64,000 nucleotides of DNA from Nautilus pompilius (taxonomy: Eukaryota; Mollusca; Cephalopoda; Nautilida; Nautilidae), in the NCBI GenBank assembly GCA_018389105.1, contig JACATO010000691.1, forward strand, positions 124,001-188,000, in the 5' to 3' direction. Shown here piece after piece: positions 33,968-48,000 of this stretch. How positions within the stretch are numbered: position 1 is the stretch's first letter; each line of letters opens with the position of its first letter. A program made the translations under genes and the position numbers. Below the pieces are notes generated by a model. The model ran no database searches. It had not been told where the DNA came from and saw only the letters and a program-made list of their open reading frames with translations.

Positions 33968-36316
33968 CAGGGGTAGCCAAACCTGCTTAATGTGAGAGCC
34001 ACATACGATAAACTTCAGATGTTTGAGAGCCGCAAGACATGAAAAAATATTACATAAATAGTAAGAAATACATGTGCGTAATAATATTTATTCATGTATG
34101 CAGTTTTTAAACTGCTAATCTGTATTACTTTCAATAATCTGAAAGTACACATATACATACCAAATATTTTCAAATCCTGACTGATTATTGTGAGTCTATC
34201 TTGGCTGTGAGTCGTTGAAATTCTGGCTGATATGTTGTCAGGGCTGTATGAATTAGCTCCGTCGGGTGTTGATTTGTAAGGTTTGCAAGATGCTTCGACT
34301 TCACAAACTTCATAACAGAGTGCAGTAATTCACAGCAGTATGTTGTGCTGAAAATTGAGATGATCGAACACTGGTCTTCTTCAGTTCATGACATTTTATT
34401 TCTGGAACTTGCTTCCAGAACTCAATTATAGACTGGGATTTATGGATCATCTTTAGACCTAGGTCCTCCTGTAATTCCATTGGTTCCATTTCCACAGCAG
34501 ATGAATCTGTAATCAGAGGGCCAAGAATTGGACAACCATCACTGATCACATCAACCATGAATGGATTTACAAGAAAGGCAAAGCAGGGCTTCAGCTTCTG
34601 CAAATCCTCAAACGTGGCTAGGAAATTATCAAGCAGTCCTTGTAATTTATCTTTGTATTCTTCCAGTTTGTGGTCTTTTATTTCAATATCAGGGAATGCA
34701 TTTACTCTCCTCCGGAGGTTGGGAAAGTGACTGAAGTTTCTTGACAATATGTCTCTTTGAAAAACTCTTATTTTATTCTGAAAGCTGAAAATTAAGATCA
34801 GAAACAATCCTATCCTTCCCTTGGAGTGTCAAGTTGAGAGTTTGTAGATGATTCATTATATCAGTAAGGAACATTAGATCTTGCATCCATTCCTCATTTT
34901 CCAGTTGAGGATGGAATCTTTCTTTCCTTCAAAAAAGTAATAATAGGCTCCAAAAGATGCATAAACCTACTCAAAACATTGCTGGTTGACAGTCACCTCA
35001 CACTGCAGTAGAAAGAGACATCACTGGGTTTATCTTCAAGCTCCAGTTCTTCAACAAAATTTCTGAACTGTCGGTGGGTCTTCCCATTTAAGCATATGTA
35101 ATTGCCAATTTCAAGGACAGATTTCATAACATCTTCATACTTAAGGTATCTGGCTGTCAGGTGCTCATGATGAATAATGCAATGAACAGGGAGAAACTCT
35201 GGAAAGCGGGGATCACTTTTCATTAATGCAATTAATCCTGCATTTTTTCCCACCATTGCAGGTGCTCCAAGTGTTGTAACATTGAAGAGTTTATCCAGTG
35301 GAACATCAGCATTTGTTAAGGCTCTTTCAAGCACATTTTTAATGTCAACACCACGAATTGTTTATTTTAGTGCGACTAAGTCCAACATCTCTTCTTTCAC
35401 AGTTACATCAGAGGAAACATAACAAACAAACACTGCCAGTTGTGGGTTGTCTTGTATGTCTGTAGATTCGTCAAGAGCTAAGCTGAATGCAGGTGAAAGC
35501 TTTAAATCATGTTGCATTTTGCCTGCAACTTCAGCACTGATCTGGGAGATACGCCTCTCCGCAGTGTGGCATGAAACTGGAGTTTTGTGCTATTAGTCGC
35601 TGAAGTTTTGTTATTCGGATCTAACACTGCAACTTCAGCTATATCCTTCTTAATGAATTCGCCATCAGAATATGGGCATTTAGCACAAGCAATATTCCAC
35701 AATATAACGAAATTAGCTTCAGTTGTTGTATCATCTTCCTTACTGTATGTTGTCAACAGCGTCTGCTGGCTATTTAGTGATGATTTTAACACAGTTAATT
35801 TGTTTTTCCGTGATTCTGATTTAGGTGAATAATCAGATGAAAAGTTCTTATGATTTGTTTCATAGTGTCATTTCAAGTTACTGGCTTTGTAATAACTGTG
35901 ACACATTGCAGATAAGACACACAGGTTTACCTCCCTTAACGGTGAATCCAAAATCTTCCTCCCACTCTGGCTTAAAATTTCTTGTGTTCATCTTCATACT
36001 TTTGCTTCTTACAATTTGATGATGCCATCTTTCTTCACAAAATTTTCAGACACTTTTAACAAAATTAATGTGAAAAGAAACAAGCTCCAACACGCAGAAC
36101 ACAACCAAACTCTACAGCACCCAGAACTACACTAACACTCCACTAATTTGACTGCTTGCAACACAACCACACGTCACAATCCTGTGATCACAAGCCATGC
36201 CCAATAAAACTACCATTGTGAGCACTGGCTCGTACAATTCCTGTCTCAGCCAACATATTTCCATGAGCCGCACATGATATATGTCAAAGAGCTGCAAGCT
36301 GCGGTTTGGCCACCCA
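33968..36316 (-). mobile_element. hAT DNA transposon, 2,349 bp, with 8-bp target duplication
   Basis: Left end CAGGGGTAGCCAAACC and right end complementary to TGGGTGGCCAAACC are flanked by identical 8-bp TTATACTG at 33,960-33,967 and 36,317-36,324, the duplication length typical of hAT elements. It lies between MTHFSD and HMGCL. Confidence 0.85.
34310..36030 (-). pseudogene. hAT transposase (GTF2IRD2/ZBED5-like), broken
   Basis: Minus strand. A BED-finger-like start near 35,900-36,020 leads to SSLNSQQTLLTTYSKEDD and CPYSDGEFIKKDIAEVAVLD (35,640-35,790), ALDESTD-like sequence near 35,470, NVTTLGAPAMVGKNAGLIAL (35,230-35,300), FLPVHCIIHHEHLTARYLKY (35,130-35,210), then INAFPDIEIK-like C-terminal pieces (34,310-34,810). 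The order matches the hAT transposases that gave rise to vertebrate GTF2IRD2 and ZBED genes. Frame breaks near 35,350-35,520, 34,980 and 35,850 disable it. Confidence 0.8.
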
Positions 36317-36324
36317 TTATACTG

Positions 36325-37279
36325 CAATAGTGGAAAAACTAAAATATACTTAACTTTTATATTTAATGCATATATTAAAAATGCCATATTCTTTTTAAAA
36401 AAAATGTTTATTGTGTTATTAAAGTTAGTATTAAGCACAAGTTAGTTATGCTTTAAAGAGAAATCAAAATGTAAAATTAATAAATCTTGTTAGTAAAAGC
36501 TTACAAAAGTCTTTACTGATATCAACATGACATGGTTTTATTCAGCTGTGTTACATTAATTTAAAATGTTTAGATTTTAAAAACAAGAGTTTAATACTTA
36601 CTGGTTATGTGTCTGAAAACCTATTAAACAGCAATTTTTATTGTTAGCATTTTACTAAATTCCCAATAAAATCGTACATCATGGAAACTGCATCTCAATA
36701 CCTCTTTGACCTCCCATTACTGTTTATGGCCAAACACCTAAACTTTTTTTTCCTGTTATGTTATTTTCTTATTTGTCTTGTAAGAATACCATTTTCCTAG
36801 TTCTTCAAATATCCTAAAATTCTCGGGTTTCAAATCATAATTGTTTTTTCGAGTTTCAAATATTTCTAACGGTGTTTTTTTTTTTTTAATTTATGAATGA
36901 AAAAATGATGTTATTTTTCTGAGTTCACAATAGTGCAACAGAGGACTAAAAATAGCATCTCTTTATCTTATTTTTTTTACACAGTCCTTTCCAAATAAAT
37001 AAATTCAGTGTTACAAGCAATCATCAGGACAATTCAAGGGGCTCTTTGTAAAGAAAAACAAAATTCAATTAAGCTTTCTTTATGCTTAGATTTTTTTTTG
37101 TTAGAAAATAACAAAAGTGGTCTCCGATTCTGTATTTAAAACAAAGCAACTGTTCTAAATTATCAAAAAAAATTCTTGACCGGGTCTAAAAGTTCAGCTT
37201 TAAAAGTTTGTTCGCATTTCTCTACTGTAAGTTACTGAGAGAGAGAGAGAACTAAGTCTCAGTGGTACATGCATGTACA
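36325..37279. other. AT-rich intergenic stretch
   Basis: Poly-T and poly-A runs and a (GA)n run at 37,228-37,249 just before the minisatellite. No gene seen. Confidence 0.5.
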
Positions 37280-38470
37280 CCTTTGAGGGAGGTGATGGAG
37301 AGAGAGAGAGAGAGTACCTGGTCAACTCTGCACCATTAGTCTGCTAGGGGTTCTATTCAAATCTCGTAACCTTTGAGGGAGAAGGTGATGGAGAGAGAGA
37401 GAGAGTACCTGGTCAACTCTGCACCATTAGTCTGCTAGGGGTTCTATTGAAATCTCGTAACCTTTGACGGAGAAGGTGATGGAGAGAGAGAGAGTACCTG
37501 GTCAACTCTGCACCATTAGTCTGCTAGGGGTTCTATTCAAATCTCGTAACCTTTGAGGGAGAAGGTGATGGGGGGAGAGAGAGAGAGAGAGAGTACCTGG
37601 TCAACTCTGCACCATTAGTCTGCTAGGGGTTCTATTCAAATCTCGTAACCTTTGAGGGAGAAGGTGATAGAGAGAGAGAGAGAGAGTACCTGGTCAACTC
37701 TGCACCATTAGTCTGCTAGGGGTTCTATTCAAATCTCGTAACCTTTGAGGGAGAAGGTGATGGAGAGAGAGAGAGACTACCTGGTCAACTTTGCACCATT
37801 AGTCTGCTAGGGGTTCTATTGAAATCTCGTAACCTTTGAGGGAGGTGATGGGGGGAGAGAGAGAGAGTACCTGGTCAACTCTGCACCATTAGTCTGCTGG
37901 GGGTTCTATTCAAATCTCGTAACCTTTGAGGGAGAAGGTGATAGAGAGAGAGAGAGAGTACCTGGTCAACTCTGCACCATTAGTCTGCTGGGGGTTCTAT
38001 TCAAATCTCGTAACCTTTGAGGGAGAAGGTGATAGAGAGAGAGAGAGACTACCTGGTCAACTTTGCACCATTAGTCTGCTAGGGGTTCTATTGAAATCTC
38101 GTAACCTTTGAGGGAGGTGATGGGGGGAGAGAGAGAGAGTACCTGGTCAACTCTGCACCATTAGTCTGCTGGGGGTTCTATTCAAATCTCGTAACCTTTG
38201 AGGGAGAAGGTGATAGAGAGAGAGAGAGAGTACCTGGTCAACTCTGCACCATTAGTCTGCTGGGGTTCTATTCAAATCTCGTAACCTTTGAGGGAGAAGG
38301 TGATAGAGAGAGAGAGAGAGTACCTGGTCAACTCTGCACCATTAGTCTGCTAGGGGTTCTATTCAAATCTCGTAACCTTTGAGGGAGAAGGTGATGGGGG
38401 GAGAGAGAGAGTGTACCTGGTCAACTCTGCACCATTAGTCTGCTAGGGGTTCTATTCAAATCTCGTAACC
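37280..38470. repeat. 90-bp minisatellite, about 13 copies, with an inner (GA)n tract
   Basis: The motif CCTTTGAGGGAGAAGGTGAT recurs at about 37,281, 37,371, 37,461, 37,551, 37,649, 37,743, 37,831, 37,922, 38,017, 38,105, 38,197, 38,285 and 38,376. Spacing of 88-98 bases is set mainly by the length of a (GA)n tract inside each unit; the rest (TCAACTCTGCACCATTAGTC, then GGGGTTCTATTCAAATCTCG) is nearly constant. Variants: AGGTGATGGGGGG, CAACTTTGC, and TGCTGGGGGTT in the later half. It lies about 550 bases upstream of the HMGCL start codon. Confidence 0.95.
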
Positions 38471-38639
38471 GTCTCGTGCCACTCGGAACGGATCGTCACA
38501 GGAACAACTGGTTCCTGTATATACGTTTTTTAATCAATCTTCATATCGTCACCGAGTTTCCCCCCCCCCCGGCCAATCACAAATATTTGTTACAAACACA
38601 ATAGGTCATTCAAATCCGTTTACTTTTGGAATTCTTCAC

Positions 38640-38872
38640 GATGCGCACACACACGCACACGCACACACGCACACACACACACTACACACCTTTCCAAAAT
38701 GCCTTTGGTGTTTTGATCAGGCAAGATGGCGCTGGGTCGACAGCTGGAATGGATCGTAGTTTCTGCTGGCACCGATAGGTGTCCCATGAGCGGTAGTTGG
38801 CGAATAGTCCGCGACTTGCGTATTATTAAGTTCACAATCTCGCGAAAGTCTTCAATTTTATTATTATTATTA

Positions 38873-38907
<35 letters not shown>

Positions 38908-38910
38908 GCC
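38640..38910. repeat. (CA)n and (TTA)n microsatellites upstream of HMGCL
   Basis: A (CA/CG)n run lies at about 38,646-38,682 and a (TTA)n run at about 38,858-38,907. Confidence 0.9.
38723..38731 (+). promoter_or_regulatory. Possible YY1-like AAGATGGCG motif upstream of HMGCL
   Basis: AAGATGGCG matches the core of the YY1 site often found near starts of animal housekeeping genes. The surrounding 38,700-38,830 is GC-richer than the neighbourhood and lies 300 bases before the HMGCL start codon. The ATG in the motif opens a frame that runs into the (TTA)n tract and is not taken as a gene. No TATA box is evident. Confidence 0.3.
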
Positions 38911-39023
38911 ACATTTTAAACGTAACTAAATTGCAGGTGGGGTTTGCTGTTTTACGTTGGTCGGTCGGTGTCAGCGTGGCTGGCTCTGCAGTGTAGCAGC
39001 TTCCTGCGGAATCGCCGAACGGT

Positions 39024-42000
39024 ATGGTACAGAGGTTGGCGAGAGCCCTGTTCGGCGGCCCCCTTGCGATCCCCCTGAGAAACTACGCCCGAGCGGCGGT
39101 GAGCATCATCATCGTCATCGATCGTGAGGTGTACATTCTGCCAGCAGGCGGTCCACGGGTGCCGCCGCCCGCCTGTTTAGCAGGGAGTATATACACTTCG
39201 TTAGTTTACCTGCAATTAACCCCTTAACAAAGCAGTAAAGGAATCGAACCGCACCTGTCGAGGGACCCCGTCAGCCTCTCGCCGCGTGTGGAAGGTGTCA
39301 GGGGAGGTAACCAACCACCCCAGCACCCTCGGGGCTCCCTCGATGTTACGGTCTTTTTTTTGTCCAAGAAATTTGCCCTCGGTATTTCCTTGTAGCAAGA
39401 AGGGGACGGGAAGGGGGGGGGGGCTGTAGTTAATCTAGAACCCCTTAGAATTAACAGCAAGGGATAACCAAAGGCTTTAAGACGGAGAGAAGCTCGGATA
39501 ATCGAGATTTTGGGTGTTAAATGGTTTAATCTTTTCTAATCTGTATTTGGAAAATTAGGGGATCCGTTTTATGTCCGAACCTTAAGGATCCCAAGAACGG
39601 GGAGATTTCCCCTTGAATAATATAGAGAAACCCGCACCAGACCTGCGGTTTAGCCTAGGATAAGCGGCGGGATGATGATGTCTGCTCATCTACTTTAAAC
39701 GTTGTTGTTCTTCTTCTTCTCCTCCTCGATACAGGTAGCGGGCTTACCTGGCTTTGTGAAGATCGTTGAAGTGGGTGCACGAGACGGCCTACAGAATGAA
39801 AAGGTGAGTGAGGCCGTTTTACCGTTTTTCTTAAAACAGGGGATTGGTCTGAAAGTAGTAACTTCTTCAGATTTAAAAGGGGAGAGAACTGTCGTGTCAG
39901 CCCCTAAAGGGGCCAGTAACTAAATGTTAGGGATGCCGGACAGGACCATCAGGTATAAAAACAAAGGAATCGTGATTTGGCTATCTTTGGATTATGCAGT
40001 AGTACCTGTATTCGCAGTAAGGTATAACTTGGAACAGGTTCAGAGACTATACACCTGAATGATCAGGGGAAACAGGTAACGTGACGTAATTATTAAAGTT
40101 TCCAAATGTATTAAACAGGAGGAAAATATTTTAAATATTTGAATAGTTTGAAAATATCGATTTCAAACTTTTTACAACAGTTACTAACTTCTGTAGGAGA
40201 GGCCACTTCTTGTTTAGTTTATTTAACTGTAGGAGCAGATGGGATGTTTGTATCTTTTTCTTCAGTAACAGGGTGATTAAGATGTGCAGTGGTCTTCCTG
40301 GGTGGATTGTGGCATCTAGCTGGGTAGATTTAAGAATGCGCTTGATAAGCATGTTGGGTTCAGAGGGTAGCATATCATTCGTGGACTTCCTTCCCCTCTG
40401 CATACTATACTATACCTTTTCTTATATCAAGAAAATTAAAAGATTACAAATTTGACTGTTTTTTCATTCACTTGCAGCTTCTATGAAAGTATATTAATAG
40501 AACTGGTATGGCTGCAGAATCCATGGCACGTTAAAGTGTCAAGAAATATAATTTTACTTGCTTTCTACATTCTTCATTAAAAACAATTCCTAAACTCTAC
40601 ATTTGTTCTGCTTTTCACCATTACAACAATCGTTATGAAGTAACTGGTCACCTCTTCTGCTTTTCTACTAACTACTAATAAGATTTTAAAAAAAACTTAT
40701 TAAACAATTACACTGATGTTGTTTTTTTCTTCCATTTATTAAGTATATCTTGTGTATTTGAATAACTCCTAGACTATTTCTTGCTTGTCTTTAAGGTTAG
40801 TGTATAGATAAAAAAAATAGTAATGTTAGAATCCCTTTCACCTCTTGAGAATCCATTTTTAGTTTTCTTTGAACTTATCTGCTTACACTGAACTTACCAG
40901 ATGCTGTAATTTTTAATTAATACAGTTACTCTTTATTTTATTATCATTATTATTACTTTGATTCTTTTTTTTTTTACAGGCTTTTGTTTCAACAGATACG
41001 AAGATAGAATTTATTAACAAACTCTCAAATACCGGCTTACCTGTGATAGAAGTTACCAGTTTTGTGTCTCCAAAATGGGTGCCACAGGTATGTAAAGATT
41101 ATTATGTACAGGTACCTGTGTGCTCAAATTGTATAACAATAAATGTGCTTTAAATAAACTGAAGATGACATGCCAGAGAAAAAACAAACACACACGTGCG
41201 CGCACACGCACACACACACAGTCTCTCTCTCTTTTTAAAGAATTTTATAAGTCAAGATACTTATGCACATGGGTGATGGATGGCTGAGTGTGTAAAATAC
41301 TGGCCTCCTAAGTTGAGGGCCAGGTTAGTTTGGTGAATCTTGCACCAGTCCATCACCATGGACTTTCTCTGGGCATTGCAGTTTTCTCCCATAGCTAAAT
41401 AGAAGAGGTCTAACAGGGTCTTCCCTCCATTTCTTGCTGAAGACATAAGTGTCAGGCCTCATGGGGCATAGGACTAGCATTGCTTATTAAAAGTAACCAT
41501 GGCACTGCGCAACCTTATTAGGTGCGTTTGTAGACCATGATGTCCACAAGTGAAGAAGGTTGTACATTGTCCATAATTTTAAAAATATCCTTTGCAAATG
41601 AAGAAGTAAATACCTTACAGTTATTTTCAGCAAAATGATGGGATCCAGAGTAGAGCAGGTACCAGCTGTGGATGGAAAAGCTTTGTCTGCATATTAACCA
41701 GTTCTGATAAAAAAAAAAATATTTCAAAGAAAGAAAAAAGAGTGTTATCTGTGTAGGCTGATCAGTTTTGTTATTTTTGTGTCATTATTTTTTATTGTAG
41801 AGAAAACTCAGTTGGCAGATCACTGAAAAATCATGGTGGTGCGGTGTTAAGAGCCGGTATTCACATTTATGACTTCTGTTCTTTTTTAAGTATGGATATT
41901 CAAAAGAATTTAACTGTCTGCACTTCCCTTAATTAATTTTACCCCCCCCCCCCCAATCCCCAAAAAAACCTAATATCTAAGCTGGGTAGATCATTCAGCA

Positions 42001-45000
42001 TATGCTTAAACTGGTAACATTCTTGGGAATTTATCCTCAACTCTAACAATATTTTTTTGTGTTTTTTTTTTTAATATAGATTCCATACCTACACTGCTTA
42101 TTCAAGATATGGAGAAACTAAAGACAATTATACTAACATGTTTTTGGTTTTGTCATTAATAGTTTAGTTAATTGTCAGCAGAATTGTATTTTCTTTGCTA
42201 ATGGCTGATTAGTTTTCATTAAAATGTATTAATGAGCAAAGGTCTTTTTTTTTTTTTTTTTTAGAAATGTGTCTGAATTCTGTCCAGATCTATCTTATAC
42301 CCATCATAATTTCTCTGGGTGTATATGTTTGATCTCCATCATTATTAATGTATCATTCTTTCTGACTGACATCATGAAATTTAAATTTGAAGCTTTATTT
42401 TTTAATCACATGAATAGATTCCATATTAATGTGCAAAGACCAAAACTAAGCTGCAATAGTCAGGGTATAGATAAATATAAACAGAATAATGCATAGAGAG
42501 ATGACGAACCGGAAAGTAGATGTCCAGATGTGAGCCGATGCCTTTTGTATATTTTAGATGGCAGACCATGCAGAAGTGATGAGAGGAATCAGAAGACAGC
42601 CTGACATAATCTATTCTGCTCTCACTCCAAACCGCAGAGGTGCACTCGCTGCTGTAAGTTGCATTTTGCTGTGTTTTAGACTTTTGGGCCAGCAACATGG
42701 ACGAGCTGAGTTTCAATGTTTTCAGCAGGGGGTCCACAATACGACTGGCTGGCTTTAGTTGTCATGCCATTCTGTGCGAAAAAGGTATGTAAATAGAATG
42801 ACAACGAACAGAATTAGTTAGATAAAAAATTTATCATAACTTAAATAGAGATTGAGAAACAGACAAGCTGTAAAAACCACTTTTGTCTTAAAAATAGCAA
42901 CAAAACCAGACGTAGCATTCATCACTGTACGTTCGAGGAGATTATGATGTACAGTAGTTAGTCGTCAGAAATTTGTGCATCTATTTTGAATGGACGCCTA
43001 CGTGTTCTGTATAGAGTATCATTTACATGAAATAAAATATCTGTTGCCACTCTTCCATAGGAGAGACTGGGTGGGGCTAGTTTGGTATAGTACTAGTAAT
43101 TTTTAATTAAAAACAGGAGTTGAGCTATAATTTATGTCAGGTCAAAGACATGATGTTGATTATAGCCTTGACTTTGCATCTAATTATGAATTGCAGCTGC
43201 CGTGGCAACTTAACTCTATCCCCCTTACCTGAAAAAAATTTAGAATACTCCAGTTAAGTCATTCCTTAAATGATAGATGTTTAAACTAGGCACTACTAGC
43301 CTTTGTAGGTTTCCTTGGTGACGATAACTGTTAATACTTCCTAATTTTCCCGCACTCTGGGACCACACAATACTCCAAGATAGGTCCAACTAGTGTTTAT
43401 GAATGAACTAGAACATGACCGATTTAATGTACTTAACACCCTAGTGGCATTACCCCCCAGACACTTGAAATACGTTTGATTCCTTGGTCTTCTTCATTAT
43501 TTTCTTTCCTGAAGCATTTGCATGTTCTTCAGATGCTTTGTTTATGAACTTTTCAGATTGAAGCAGGGGCCAATGAAGTAGCTGTGTTCAGTGCTGCATC
43601 TGAGAAATTCTGCAAGTGAGTGCTGTTTCTGCAAATTTTAACTTGCATGTGAATGATAGCTGGTACTTTGTAGATGAAATGCATTAATGGTGCCACCACT
43701 GTTTAATGAACTTATAAGTGAAGTAGATATTATGCAAACCAAGATCCCTTACTTTTCCATGGTAGGTTAAATGCGTACTACAAATAAAGAATCAAAATGG
43801 ACTTTAATTGAATAGTTAGTTTAGGTGCTGCCATCTCTGCCTAATTTAATCATCTACAGACCCTCTTTGCTTTTCATTGGGGCCGCATTTATGAAAACTG
43901 CTATTTAAAGCAAAACCAATGTTACCATAAGCCTAATGTTGAGTTTGGGTTACCTTTCTGGCATTATTTTTGGTCAAATTTTCATAACAAACAATACTAT
44001 ACTCTTCTTAAATTACATAAAACTTTATTTAATAAGGTAAATAATATTAAAATAATAGAATGCTTACATTAGCTGGTTTAAGAGCCTGCCTACTTGGTGG
44101 AGGTGACAAGAGTTATACAGATTAAAGGACATGCTTTGTCTGCCTCTTCATCTATGGTTGAAAGCTGGTCATTGTCCTTCCTTTTGAAGAACATATCAAG
44201 AGTTTACTGAGCTGCTGCTGCCTTTTCCTGCTGGTAAAGTTTTTTTGTAGCATTCAGGGTTGCTGATTGAAAGCCTGTTCACTAAACAGCCATATTCTCT
44301 GACCTTGATGTACTGGAAGGCTTCAGACAATTTTGTGGTTAACATTCATTGGGTGAAGCATCATCCACTCATTGTTGTCATTTTGCCAATATCCACAGCC
44401 TGTTCCTTTTTTCAAAGTACCTTAATGCATCCGTCTTGATGTCTAAGCTAACACTTTTCCTGTCTCCTCTTTGGGCAGGAGTTACTACTGTTTGCTGAAT
44501 GTTTAGAACTCAATTTCCTAGGCACTGTATCATTTGTTTACAGAACCTGAGTACTTGGCATTAGCATGCACAGTTTAAAAGTAGCTTGTTTCATATATAT
44601 GTGGAATATTCTTCTTTATTATGTTCATTACTCGGTTTTTTTTTCAATGACGTAAAAGCGAAACAATGAATAGACAAATGAAACGTGATAAGACCTACAG
44701 TTGCTATAGGTGACACATCACCAACTTATAAATACACTGACAATTCAGTCTAGATATTTCAGATTTTGTTTGATTTACTACCAATTCACATTTCTAATGA
44801 TCCTGAAAAAAACACGTGCATGTGATGGTATCTATAAAAAAATTGAAAATACTTGTTTTTTTTTTTAAGGAACAATGTAAATTGCTCAATTGAAGAAAGT
44901 TTACGGAGGTGTGAGGATGTGATAGCTGCTGCTAAATCAGCCAGTGTTCCAATCAGAGGGTGAGTTTAGTAAAATATGTGCATATGCTATCAGTATAAAT

Positions 45001-48000
45001 ATACCGTTTATGCAGTGAAACTAACAACCAGTATTTGATATCTTTGCAATAAAAGAATCTCATCCCAATTATTCTCTTAAAAGATTATCTCCCCTTAGTA
45101 GTTTAGCTGCTACAAGCAGAAAGCCAGCATGACTAATACATATCCCCCAGAGAAAAGAAATCTTACTGGTCAGATTTAAAATTGATTAATACTATCGATG
45201 TTAAATCCATTTATTTTATTACTTAAGAATTGTTACTGAGCTTGTTTTTCTAATATCCGATTGTTAAACTTTAGCCATGTGATTGCCAACTCTACAGCTA
45301 TTAAAAAATTCTGAAGCACACCCCAAGTATTTTGATATATGAGATCAATTTACCTGCATGTATGTATGTTTTAAGTCATCTGACAAAACTAGGCATTTTT
45401 ATTAGCATTTAAACTATATATATTTTAAGCTTAATTTATTGTTATTAAATTGTTTTTGGATAATTCTTTTGTTATTGTCATTTAAAGCTAAAGGCCGACT
45501 GTTGGTGGTGTAGCTGAAGGGTAGCATGAGATTGTTGGAAATTTGGTTTATAATGTAGCTGTGGATAACAAAAAATGATATGTACGGTAAAATTTTTTCA
45601 ATCTATAAACTGATGGATTAGTTCACTTTCTTTTTCTAGCTATGTGTCGTGTGTGGCAGGGTGTCCATATGAGGGAGATATCCAGCCAGAGAAAGTTGCA
45701 GAGGTTAGTTGAGTTGGTGCAGGATGGGGACACATGCAGTGAGGTGGAATGGCCAGTTTCCTTCCTCACCACCTTTTATCCCTAGTTTGCACCAGATGCT
45801 CATTTATAATGTACCATGCCTGATGTATAAAGAACTGAACCCAAGCCACTCAGCAACTCTTTTTCCATGTTACAGAAACTAAATATATATACCCCTGCAA
45901 AGAACTAGTCTTTTCCTGGCTTCACTTCCAGTTACTACCTTTATCAGTTCTAATACTTAATAAAACTGAATACAGTTTCAGTGAAAACTGATTTATTTTT
46001 TCGAGAAGCTTCTGGGTCTTTTTATTCCTGTTGTAAATTCAAGCTGCTAAAGAGGACTGGTGATGACTGATCTACTTTCTGTAGTCTAAATGGAGTACTG
46101 CCTGTTTGTTTGGATGTTGTCAGCAATTCTATTAATTACATTTTTTTTTTTTTTTGGGAAAAGCATTGCTTGGCTTTTCTTTTTTTTTCTTTCGTAGTTT
46201 AAAAAAAAAACTGGGTGTCTGGATCAGTACATTTATTACTCTCTATGATGGGCTGGTGGCTATAGTCTTCATACCTTTTCACACCCTGCCCCTGCAATCA
46301 AGTGAAACAGCATCTTTGTTTGCAACCAGCAGATTCTTAGCATGTTTGCAGGGAAATGGATTTTGATGGAGCTGATTTACAAGAGCAACTTTAACATAAG
46401 TAACTCTAGCACTGAAACTAAATTGTCACAATTTATCAAATACACATAATAAATAAACTGTCCTATATTCCCTGATCAGTGCTTTGGTGGTCACCATCTT
46501 GTACATCTATTGATGCACACACGTTTGTGATTTCTATATCATCATGGACTTTTTAAAGCTCAGCCAGTCTTTCTTAAACAAGTGTTTTTTTTTTTTGCCT
46601 CATCTTAATATTTTAAATCTGGAAAACCATTCAATACATTAAAAAGTTTATTTGCATCAAGCATATGTTCATATAAAAAATTGATAATGTTAAGTCTTGC
46701 ACTGGACCTTTTGTAATCTGTTAACAGATCATGCAACATAGTGCACAACCAGTTCTCTCTCAGCAACAAAAAGTTTGCCACCAACTGTTTGGCTCATGAG
46801 TAACTGAAATTCTCGTAGATGGCATTCAAATCTTACAACTACAAGCATAACATTTGGACACACTGCAATTTTATACAGGGTTATTCAAAAAGAATGAACT
46901 GATTTCATGACGCATTACTTCAGTTCTCAAGCATCGTCATGGAATGAGTCAGTGACCATTTGAAAGAGGAGTTTTCTAAGTTTTGATTGGCTGCCACAGG
47001 GGGGACGCTGTAGTCGTGTCGTTCCTCCGGCAACGTTCAGCTGTTTGTTTACCCTCAGAATGGCGAGTCCTCAGCAAAAGGCGTTCTGCGTTCTCGAGTT
47101 TGCATAAACAAAATCGGTTGTCACGGTGCAGCGTGCTTTTTCTCATAGGGATATGTAAAAGATCGCGTTTATGATCCACCGCTACCCACTAACCTCGATG
47201 ACCTTAAACATTGAATAACAACAGCGATCAACTCAGTGAATCGTGATATGCTGATACGTGTCTGGGAGGAATTCTCTTATCGCATTGATGTTGCCCGTGC
47301 TGCAGGTGGTGACCACATTGAACACTTGTAAGACAGGAAATAAAACTTGATTGTGAGTAGAATACTTGTGACTTAGCTGGAGTTTTCTACTGCTTTTCCT
47401 TATTAAAATATTGCGTAATGAAATCGGTTCATTCTTTTTGAATAACCCTGTAGTTGTTGAAATGTTCCAAGTTTAAAGAGATCTCATGATACCGTAAATA
47501 AGATTAAAACATGCACCTTGTCTGTGAATACTCTGTATGCCATTCACACTAAATCACCTATTGACCAGATAAGACATTAATTAATGGACTCCTGTTCAAC
47601 AATCTGTTTGAATATGAGTAAATGTCTGGAGTATTAAGGGGGCGATTTTGTGATATTTTGTGCAAGATTACATTTTGGTAAATTTTCTTTTATTTTAGGT
47701 TGCAAAGAATCTATATGACTCAGGGTGCTATGAAATATCTCTGGGAGACACTATTGGTATAGGAACACCTGGTGTCATGCGTCAGGTTATAGCCACAGTA
47801 TCAAAACACATCCCTGTTGAATGCCTGGCTGTGCACTGTCATGACACCTATGGGCAAGCTTTAGCCAACATCTTTGCAGCTCTACAGGTAAAAAAAGACT
47901 TAAATTTCAGCTGTAATTTTTTGTTGTGAATTTCTCTCCTGCTTTTATTAATCACTTGGCATTCCTTTCATTAGGATAGATCTCAACAGACAATACCAGG

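Noticed and set aside
35587-36019. Plus-strand open frames inside the hAT element
   Set aside because: They are antisense shadows of the minus-strand transposase.
38726-38908. Plus-strand frame starting at the AAGATGGCG motif
   Set aside because: It ends as poly-Leu/poly-Tyr over the (TTA)n microsatellite. The HMGCL start at 39,024 with a leader peptide and an in-phase donor explains the gene better.
41261-41446. Minus-strand open frame over the SINE in HMGCL intron 3
   Set aside because: It is an accidental reading of the SINE body; the tRNA-like head and shared body on the plus strand explain the sequence.
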